This document shows, in pieces, positions 7,676 to 12,432 of a stretch of DNA of 12,432 bases. Each line of letters begins with the position of its first letter. Position 1 is the stretch's first letter. The position numbers and the translations under genes were made by a program. The stretch covers positions 1-12,432 of the forward strand of contig VBCQ01000078.1 in the NCBI GenBank assembly GCA_005882155.1, in the 5' to 3' direction. Below the pieces are notes generated by a model. The model ran no database searches, was not told the DNA's origin, and saw nothing but the letters and a program-made list of their open reading frames with translations. Origin of the DNA: Betaproteobacteria bacterium. Its GTDB lineage: Bacteria; Pseudomonadota; Gammaproteobacteria; Burkholderiales; Burkholderiaceae_C.

Positions 7676-8293
7676 TTATCCGGCGGGGGTCACCTCTTCA
7701 TCGACGGTCAAGGCCGCATCGGTCAACAGCTTGATCGCATCGAGCACGATCACGCGCTGCGATGTGATTCCTTTGAGGTACTCGGCTCGAATGCCGGTCA
7801 AGGTCGGCAGCGAGGCCTGCAAATCAGCGAGCGGCACCCATGCCGCACCGACGATGCTGTCGGCGAGGATGCCGAACGCCACGTCACGGTGCTGCAGGAC
7901 GATCACCTTGTTCAGATCACTCAGCCCGGAGTCGGTCAATTCGAAGAATTTCTTGAGGTCGATCACCGTGAGGATGCGACCGTGCGCATTGATGATGCCC
8001 GACACATGGCGCGGCGTGCAAGGCACACCTGTAAGGTCTTTCAGGGGCTGGACCTCGCGCACGCACGCGGCGGCGAACGCGTAGCGCTCCTGCGCCAGCA
8101 TGAACTCGATCACGTCGATGCCGTCGGCCGCGCGCACCGGTGTCGCAGGCACGCGCGCCAGCGCGCGGGCACGCGCATGCAGGATCTCGCGCCGCCGCTC
8201 GGGGGTCGGTGCGAAGCCTTTCGCGAGCGCGTCTTCGGCCGCGGCGAGCTGGCGCTTGATCCGGTCCCAGTCGACGGGCGGCCTGCGCTTCAT
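7676..8293 (-). CDS. cheW: CheW-like adaptor with N-terminal extension (WspD-like)
   Basis: A 205-residue protein. Residues 1-55 are a charged, probably helical extension (MKRRPPVDWDRIKRQL, then RREILHARARALAR). A CheW domain fills about 58-195, with HVSGIINAHGRILTVIDL (96-113) as the hallmark segment and LTGIRAEYLKGI near the end. CheW proteins link chemoreceptors to CheA at the membrane. A second CheW with an extended N-terminus next to a CheR-TPR gene is the arrangement of WspD in Wsp operons. The start is ATG 8293-8291, overlapping the cheR stop by 4 bases (ATGA). The frame is open further upstream, but that stretch only shadows the end of cheR. Why the pathway needs two CheW proteins cannot be read from the sequence; they may connect to different receptors or to CheA and CheR-TPR separately. 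Confidence 0.93.
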   Translation of the reverse strand: MKRRPPVDWDRIKRQLAAAEDALAKGFAPTPERRREILHARARALARVPATPVRAADGIDVIEFMLAQERYAFAAACVREVQPLKDLTGVPCTPRHVSGIINAHGRILTVIDLKKFFELTDSGLSDLNKVIVLQHRDVAFGILADSIVGAAWVPLADLQASLPTLTGIRAEYLKGITSQRVIVLDAIKLLTDAALTVDEEVTPAG

Positions 8294-9555
8294 GCCGCTC
8301 GCATCGCCAGCAACGCAGCGCTCAATCGTCCGGCACTCATGCCGTCGGACTGCGGCAGCACATCCGCCGGCGGATGTCGCTCGAGCAATGCGAGCGCCTG
8401 CGCGACATGCCGCGCAGCGCGATCGGCTTCGCCGAGCCGCTTGCAAACGCGGGCGAGCGCGACATGCGCGAGCACGCAGCGCGGATCGAGGTAGAGCGCG
8501 CGGCGCAGCGCGGCCTTCGCGACACCGAGCTGGCCGAGCTCTTCATGAACGAGCGCGTGCAGCCAGTGCACCGCCGCATCACAAGGGTCGGCCGCGATGG
8601 CTTGGCGGCACAACCCTTCGGCATGGATGAGTTGGCCTCCGTCGGCGAGCGATTGCGCGCGAGCGAGCAGGCTGCGCGCGTCGAGCTTGCGCGCCGGGAG
8701 AGGGCGCGGCGTGCGTGACCCAGTGAGCGACGACTGCGCATGCCGAACGGCGATCTCGCTGTGCTTGCGATACAGCACCGCATCGCGCAGCGATACCTTT
8801 GCGAAACCTGCGAGCGGCGCCGCGGGAATCTCGGCCGAGCCGAGCACCAGGTACGCGCCGTTGATGAGCGTGGCGCGCAAGCGCGAGAGCGCTCGAGCCG
8901 CTTGCGCCGGATCGAAATACATCAGCACATGGCGGCACAGAACAAGGTCCATCTCGCTGCCGACGTCCAGTGTGTCGGCGAGGTTGGCGTAGGCGAAGCG
9001 CACGAGCCGCTTGAGCTCGGGCCGTACGGCATACAGGCCGCTGTCGACTGGCTCGAAATAGCGCTGCCGGACAGCGTCGGTCACGCCACGAAACGACCAC
9101 TCGTTGTAGACACCTTCCTCTGCGCGGGCGAGGAAGCCGGGATGAATGTCGGTGCCGAGAATCGTGATGTCCCAGCGTTGCAGATCGGGAATCAGCCGGT
9201 CGAGCAGGATCGCGAGCGTGTAGGGCTCTTCACCGGTGCAGCAACCCGCGCTCCACAAGCGCAACACATATCGGCCTTCCGCGCGGCGCGCGGCGATCAA
9301 TGCCGGCAGCACCTCGTCTTCGAGGGCGGCGAACGCTGCGGGCTCGCGGAAAAAATAGGTTTCGCCGACCGCCAGATGCGATGCGAGCGTCTCGATCTGC
9401 GCGCGCTGCAAAGGCGCGGCCAAATCGGTCCAGCCGCCGCTCAGCGAGTCGATCGCCCGAGTGAGGTCGGGCCAGCGCTCGCGCGGAACGCGCAAGCCGA
9501 GCTGCGAGGCGACGCGCTCGCTCAACGCCTGCAGCAGCGAGTCGGGCAGCATCAT
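8290..9555 (-). CDS. cheR: CheR-family methyltransferase with C-terminal TPR domain (WspC-like)
   Basis: A 421-residue protein. The CheR all-alpha N-terminal domain spans about 1-75 with VGETYFFREP (63-72). The SAM-binding methyltransferase domain spans about 78-265 with SAGCCTGEEPY (102-112), GTDIHPGFLARA (134-145) and CRHVLMYFD (207-215). Tetratricopeptide-like helices follow at about 293-392 (ARAQSLADGGQLIHAEGLCR and two further repeats). It should methylate glutamates on the chemoreceptor using S-adenosylmethionine, opposed by CheB. The TPR tail, absent from flagellar CheR, is characteristic of WspC-like enzymes and may mediate docking, since the operon's chemoreceptor lacks a tethering pentapeptide. 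His209 occupies a position that is usually Asn (CRNVLIYF); whether this lowers activity is unknown. ATG 9555 overlaps the cheW stop (ATGA); the immediately following ATG 9552 is an equally possible start. Confidence 0.94.
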   Translation of the reverse strand: MMLPDSLLQALSERVASQLGLRVPRERWPDLTRAIDSLSGGWTDLAAPLQRAQIETLASHLAVGETYFFREPAAFAALEDEVLPALIAARRAEGRYVLRLWSAGCCTGEEPYTLAILLDRLIPDLQRWDITILGTDIHPGFLARAEEGVYNEWSFRGVTDAVRQRYFEPVDSGLYAVRPELKRLVRFAYANLADTLDVGSEMDLVLCRHVLMYFDPAQAARALSRLRATLINGAYLVLGSAEIPAAPLAGFAKVSLRDAVLYRKHSEIAVRHAQSSLTGSRTPRPLPARKLDARSLLARAQSLADGGQLIHAEGLCRQAIAADPCDAAVHWLHALVHEELGQLGVAKAALRRALYLDPRCVLAHVALARVCKRLGEADRAARHVAQALALLERHPPADVLPQSDGMSAGRLSAALLAMRAA

Positions 9556-10022
9556 GATTCGTGCTCGGCGAGCGCGGCGTCGAGGTCGAGCTCTTCATCG
9601 CCGGACAACAGCCGATCGAGGTCCTGGATCAGGATCAAGCCATCGGCGAGCTTGACGACGCCGGCGATGCTGCTCATCGGGGCGCCGATGTCGCTCGCTG
9701 GCACCATGGCCTGGTCGGGCTCGTCGACGACGCCTTGCACCGCGTCGACGAAGAAGCCGATCCAGCGGCGCGCCGTGTGCGCGAGCAGCATCTGATCGCC
9801 GAGCTGCAAGTCGCGCTCGGGCAAGCCGAAGCGCGCGCGCATGTCGATCACTGCAATGACGCGACCCTGCACATTGACGATGCCGCTCACGCTACCCGGC
9901 GCGTGCGGCAACGGCGTCAGCTCCATCGCGGGCACGACGCGCTCGACGACGCCGACACGCAATGCGCAGCGCAAGGGCCCGAGCGTCCACACCACCAGTC
10001 CACGCGGCTTGAACTCAGCCAT
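9552..10022 (-). CDS. cheW: CheW-like adaptor (WspB-like), first gene of the operon
   Basis: A 156-residue single-domain CheW. The hallmark segment GSVSGIVNVQGRVIAVIDM spans 43-61, followed by GFFVDAVQGVVD (89-100), and the C-terminal end IQDLDRLLSGDEELDLDAAL is like that of CheW proteins in ACF clusters. It is expected to couple the chemoreceptor array to the CheA hybrid. The start is ATG 10022-10020, supported by GGGGAGG nine bases upstream. An in-frame GTG at 10046 would place that ribosome-binding site inside the coding region and is less likely. The stop overlaps the cheR start by 4 bases. As the most upstream gene, its 5' region (10023-10200) should contain the operon promoter. Confidence 0.93.
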   Translation of the reverse strand: MAEFKPRGLVVWTLGPLRCALRVGVVERVVPAMELTPLPHAPGSVSGIVNVQGRVIAVIDMRARFGLPERDLQLGDQMLLAHTARRWIGFFVDAVQGVVDEPDQAMVPASDIGAPMSSIAGVVKLADGLILIQDLDRLLSGDEELDLDAALAEHES

Positions 10023-10200
10023 CTTGGCAAGCCTCCCCTGGCTCACATTCGGTCGCCACAGAATGCCCGATTAGCAACAGGCTGTCGCGCACCCTGATCG
10101 CGGCAGGGAGATCGCATGCGCAGGTGACTCGATACCGAGGCGACTCCAAAATGCTTCGCACGGCAACGCGTAGACTGCGTGTCCGAACTGTGGAGGACCC
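10023..10200. promoter_or_regulatory. Divergent intergenic region, probable promoters for the operon and the plus-strand receiver gene
   Basis: This 178-base region separates two divergently transcribed signalling genes, so it should hold both promoters. Visible elements are the cheW ribosome-binding site (GGGGAGG on the minus strand, 10032-10038), the receiver-gene site (GGAGG, 10192-10196, four bases before the ATG), and an 8-base palindrome CGCATGCG at 10113-10120. I found no convincing -35/-10 pair in either direction and no clear sigma-54 (GG-N10-GC) site. The promoter assignment therefore rests on gene orientation alone. Confidence 0.5.
10032..10038 (-). promoter_or_regulatory. Ribosome-binding site that decides the start of the first cheW
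   Basis: GGGGAGG on the minus strand, nine bases before ATG 10022. It lies downstream of the alternative GTG at 10046 and so favours the shorter protein. Confidence 0.7.
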
Positions 10201-10626
10201 ATGGCGTCTGCTGATCAACAACCCCCTCGCGAGGACCTGCGCGGAAAGGTTCTCTACATCGAGGACAACCCGATCAACATGTCGCTGGTGGAGATGGCCT
10301 TGTCCGCGTACCCGGGCATCACGCTGGTGAAAGCCAGCACCGGACAGGAAGGGATTCGGCTGGCGCGCTCGGAGCGCCCCGACCTCGTGCTGCTCGACAT
10401 GCACCTGCCCGACATCGGCGGGCTGCAAGTCGTTCGCGAGCTCAACGAAGAGATCGCCAACAAGAAGTTGCGCGTGACCCTGCTGACCGCCGACACGCTG
10501 TCGATGGACATTGTCAAAGCGATGAGCCTCGGCGCCTACGACTATTGGGTCAAGCCGATCAACATGAACATGTTCGAGACGGCGCTCAAGCGTGCGCTGA
10601 GCCGCAAGGAAGAGCCGCCGCGCTGA
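10201..10626 (+). CDS. Stand-alone CheY-like receiver protein
   Basis: A 141-residue single-domain response regulator. The receiver spans about 15-135 with KVLYIEDNPINM (acidic pair Glu21-Asp22), phosphoacceptor Asp66 in LLDMHLPDIGG, Thr96 and Lys118 (WVKPIN). A short charged tail follows; no output domain is present. GGAGG lies four bases before the ATG. The sequence resembles the terminal receivers of hybrid kinases more than flagellar CheY. It is transcribed away from the chemosensory operon across a shared intergenic region, so it may be phosphorylated by the CheA hybrid and act through protein contacts or as a phosphate sink. It could equally serve an unlinked kinase. The receiver call is firm, the partner is inference. 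Confidence 0.93.
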   Translation: MASADQQPPREDLRGKVLYIEDNPINMSLVEMALSAYPGITLVKASTGQEGIRLARSERPDLVLLDMHLPDIGGLQVVRELNEEIANKKLRVTLLTADTLSMDIVKAMSLGAYDYWVKPINMNMFETALKRALSRKEEPPR

Positions 10627-10635
10627 CGATGTGGA

Positions 10636-10653
10636 CGTGCGCTGGTGCGCACG
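10636..10653. terminator. Hairpin between convergent genes, possible bidirectional terminator
   Basis: A perfect 7-base stem (CGTGCGC at 10636-10642 paired with GCGCACG at 10647-10653) with loop TGGT, inside the 42-base gap between the stops of the plus-strand receiver gene and the minus-strand hydrolase. There is no run of T on either side, so intrinsic termination is uncertain. Confidence 0.35.
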
Positions 10654-10668
10654 AGCGCGTGAGGACGC

Positions 10669-11553
10669 TCAGGCGCGCGCGGCGGCCGCGCTGATGCCGT
10701 CGGCGAAACGCGGCCACAGCGGCACCGGCAGGTCGTGTCCCATGCCGGCGATGAGATCGAGCTGTGCGCCGGGAATCTTCGACGCGAGGTCGCGCCCTGC
10801 CGCCACCGGCACCAGCGGGTCGCTCAGGCCATGCAGCACCTGCGTCGGTGCTTTGATTCGCGAGAGCAGTGTCGAGCGGTCGCCGTCGGCGGCGATGGCG
10901 ATCAGCTGCCGCGCGGTGCCGCGCGGCCGATAGCTGCGGCGCACCGACATCGACAGTCGCTGCGTCAACCATTCGTCGGTTGCCGGGTAGCCGGGGCTGC
11001 CGATTAGCTTGTACAGGCTCACGTAGTGCGCCACGATGCTGTCAAAGCCTTTTGCATCGGCGGGGCTCGACAGCATCGCACCTCGCACCTTCAGCGACGG
11101 GCCCGGTAGGTGCCGCGAGCCGCTCGTCGTCATCATCAAAGTCAAGCTGCGAACGCGCTGCGGGTGCCGCACGGCAAGCTGCTGCGCGACCATGCCGCCC
11201 ATCGATGCGCCGCAGATGTGCGCGCTCGGAATGCCGAGCACATCGAGCATCGCCGCGGTGTCGTTGGCCATGTCGACGAGGCCGTAGGGCGCGCGCACGG
11301 TAAAGCCGACGGCATGCTTGAGCGCCTCGAGCGCGAGGTTCGGCACACCGAGGTGATCGAAGTTGTGGCTCAGGCCAATGTCGCGGTTGTCGAAGCGAAT
11401 GACGCGAAAGCCTCGTGCGACGAGGCTCTGCACGAAGTCGTCGTGCCACGCGACGAGCTGCATCCCGAGACCCATGATTAACACCAGCGGCTCACCGGAC
11501 GGCGAGCCATGGTCTTCGACTTCGAGAGCGATTCCGTTGGCGGAGATTTGCAT
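10669..11553 (-). CDS. Alpha/beta-fold hydrolase
   Basis: A 294-residue protein, the usual size for a single-domain alpha/beta hydrolase. VLIMGLGMQLVAWHDDF (24-40) holds the oxyanion-hole strand-loop, and FDNRDIGLS (54-62) is a common motif of this subgroup. The nucleophile elbow is GASMGG with Ser117; Asp245 (HGLSDPLVP) and His273 (GMGHDLP) complete a plausible catalytic triad. There is no signal peptide, so it is probably cytoplasmic. The FDNRDIGLS pattern recalls RdmC-like esterases, but the substrate cannot be told. It converges on the receiver gene and is 85 bases downstream of another hydrolase on the same strand, from which it is separated by a repeat-like element. No strong ribosome-binding site precedes ATG 11553. 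I see no link to the chemosensory operon. Confidence 0.85.
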   Translation of the reverse strand: MQISANGIALEVEDHGSPSGEPLVLIMGLGMQLVAWHDDFVQSLVARGFRVIRFDNRDIGLSHNFDHLGVPNLALEALKHAVGFTVRAPYGLVDMANDTAAMLDVLGIPSAHICGASMGGMVAQQLAVRHPQRVRSLTLMMTTSGSRHLPGPSLKVRGAMLSSPADAKGFDSIVAHYVSLYKLIGSPGYPATDEWLTQRLSMSVRRSYRPRGTARQLIAIAADGDRSTLLSRIKAPTQVLHGLSDPLVPVAAGRDLASKIPGAQLDLIAGMGHDLPVPLWPRFADGISAAAARA

Positions 11554-11564
11554 TGAGGATCAGG

Positions 11565-11636
11565 CCGCGCGCCGGGCCGCCCCAAGCAAGGCCTGCGCCC
11601 CCTCGGGGGGCAGGAGTGAAACGACGTGGGGGCTCA
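11565..11636. repeat. GC-rich intergenic element with hairpin, resembling a Burkholderiales interspersed repeat
   Basis: This fills most of the 85-base gap between the two hydrolase genes. It contains CCCCAAGCAAGG followed by CCTGCGCCCC / GGGGGGCAGG, an imperfect hairpin (about 11592-11614; five and four paired bases around one mismatch, three-base loop), then a GTGGGGGCT end. From memory, elements with this CCCAAGCAAGG...CCCTCGGGGGG order are repeated many times between genes in Burkholderiales genomes. Only one copy is present here, so repetitiveness is not shown by the window. The hairpin could also terminate the upstream hydrolase transcript. Confidence 0.5.
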
Positions 11637-11638
11637 TA

Positions 11639-12432
11639 TCAGGCCGCGATCGCTTCGGAACCGGTGCGGAAGAACCAGCGTCGTGCACCAGCCGCTTCGA
11701 AGGGCTTCCACTGCTTCGGGTCCTGCGCCAGGCGGTCGGCGATCGCGTACAGCGCCATCGGGTTCATGCCCATGCCGACATGACTTGCCTGCAGCTCGAT
11801 GTTCTCGGCCATCGGGCCTTCTTCGTTGACGCTGCAGCGCCACGAGACGATGCCGTCGGTGCGCGAATAGATCGACGTGGTCGGCACCGGCGGCGCCTGC
11901 CGCACTTGCGCGATCACCTCGGGGTCGTGCACCGATTGACCGCTCAGCAACTCGAAAACGCGCCACGCGTTGGTGGCACGCGGGTGACCGGTGAACGGCG
12001 TGCCGAGCGTGATGACGCAGCGCACTTTGTCGGGCATTTCTTTCGCGACCTCGCGGGCGTAAACGCCGCCCAGACTCCAGCCGATCAGGCTCGCCGGCCG
12101 CTGATGCTTCGCGTGAATCTCGTCGAGCTGTTCATGGCAGCGCTCGAGCACGCCGCTGCGTGGGCCGAAGTTGAAGCCCTGCTTCCATGGATAGGCGACG
12201 TAGCCGCGGTCTTCGAGAAAATTGCGCAACGGCACGGTCGTGAAATCGTGCGCGCCGAGGCCCGGGAACACGAGCACCGGATGCCCGTCGCCGGCGGGCA
12301 GTCTGCGCAACCACGGTGTCGTGGCGAGCGTCGCGGCCAGCTCCCATGGCGCGCGGCCTTCGAGAATCATCAACAAGACGCCCGGCGCCTTCAGGTCTTC
12401 GGATGCTGCGTGCTGCGGTTGTTCAATCGACA
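11639..12432 (-). CDS. Lipase-like alpha/beta hydrolase (5' end at the right edge)
   Basis: The open frame runs to the window edge. The last two bases, complemented, give an NTG codon followed by SIEQPQHAASEDLK, so the true start is probably that codon, cut by a single base (about 264 residues in all). LLMILEGRAPWELAATLA is followed by HPVLVFPGLGAHDFTTVPL, the oxyanion strand, then the nucleophile elbow IGWSLGG (Ser at about residue 120). An Asp in SRTDGIVSW (about 193) and a His in ASHVGM (about 218) complete a triad. SRTDGIVSW and THPR-like TGHPRATNAW segments are usual in triacylglycerol-lipase-type or PGAP1-like hydrolases. No signal peptide is visible. Internal ATG 12370 or TTG 12376 could serve as shorter starts, but the longer one keeps the conserved EGRAPWE region intact. 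Substrate unknown. Confidence 0.83.
   Translation of the reverse strand, partial: SIEQPQHAASEDLKAPGVLLMILEGRAPWELAATLATTPWLRRLPAGDGHPVLVFPGLGAHDFTTVPLRNFLEDRGYVAYPWKQGFNFGPRSGVLERCHEQLDEIHAKHQRPASLIGWSLGGVYAREVAKEMPDKVRCVITLGTPFTGHPRATNAWRVFELLSGQSVHDPEVIAQVRQAPPVPTTSIYSRTDGIVSWRCSVNEEGPMAENIELQASHVGMGMNPMALYAIADRLAQDPKQWKPFEAAGARRWFFRTGSEAIAA

Noticed and set aside
10023..10046. GTG 10046 as start of the first cheW
   Set aside because: The only good ribosome-binding site lies after this GTG and at proper distance before ATG 10022.
10155..10176. Possible plus-strand promoter TTCGCA ... TAGACT
   Set aside because: The spacing of 10 bases is too short for a sigma-70 promoter and both boxes are weak.
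1..12432. CRISPR arrays, tRNA/rRNA genes, transposases, integrases
   Set aside because: No spaced direct repeats, RNA-gene signatures or mobile-element proteins were seen.

Overview
The window looks like a high-GC (visibly about two-thirds G+C) Gram-negative chromosome, most likely a betaproteobacterium of the Burkholderiales. Supporting this are a TonB-dependent outer-membrane receptor, genes with strongly G/C-ending codons and long antisense open frames, and an intergenic GC-rich element at about 11565-11636 that resembles a repeat I recall from Burkholderiales genomes. The genus cannot be fixed from sequence alone.

Layout. Positions 10022 down to 1 form one tightly packed minus-strand operon. 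In transcription order it holds a CheW-like adaptor (9552-10022), a CheR methyltransferase with a TPR tail (8290-9555), a second CheW with an N-terminal extension (7676-8293), a TonB-dependent receptor broken by a frameshift (5783-7637), a YfiR-family periplasmic protein (5247-5795), a methyl-accepting chemoreceptor (3475-5247), a hybrid CheA kinase with a C-terminal receiver (1200-3458), a CheB methylesterase (142-1203), and the first 38 codons of a response regulator that runs off the left edge (1-115). Most junctions overlap by 1-13 bases or are separated by under 40 bases. After a 178-bp divergent intergenic region, a stand-alone receiver protein is encoded on the plus strand (10201-10626). 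It converges on two minus-strand alpha/beta hydrolase genes (10669-11553 and 11639 to the right edge) that look unrelated to the signalling operon.

How the parts may work together. The CheW / CheR-TPR / CheW / MCP / CheA-REC / CheB set is the composition of an alternative-cellular-function (ACF, Wsp-like) chemosensory pathway, which typically controls c-di-GMP or another non-flagellar output. The unusual part is the block in the middle: outer-membrane receptor, YfiR-like periplasmic protein, then a chemoreceptor whose periplasmic domain resembles that of YfiN/TpbB (CHASE8-like). In the known YfiBNR system, YfiR represses the YfiN diguanylate cyclase by binding its periplasmic domain. Here the same kind of sensor head appears to be attached to a chemoreceptor, so an envelope signal would be fed into a CheA phosphorelay. 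This is an inference from domain content and gene order. The output regulator lies mostly outside the window.

Main caveats. The receptor gene carries an apparent deletion plus frameshift near 6125-6150, which may be a real lesion or an assembly error. Both window-edge genes are incomplete.
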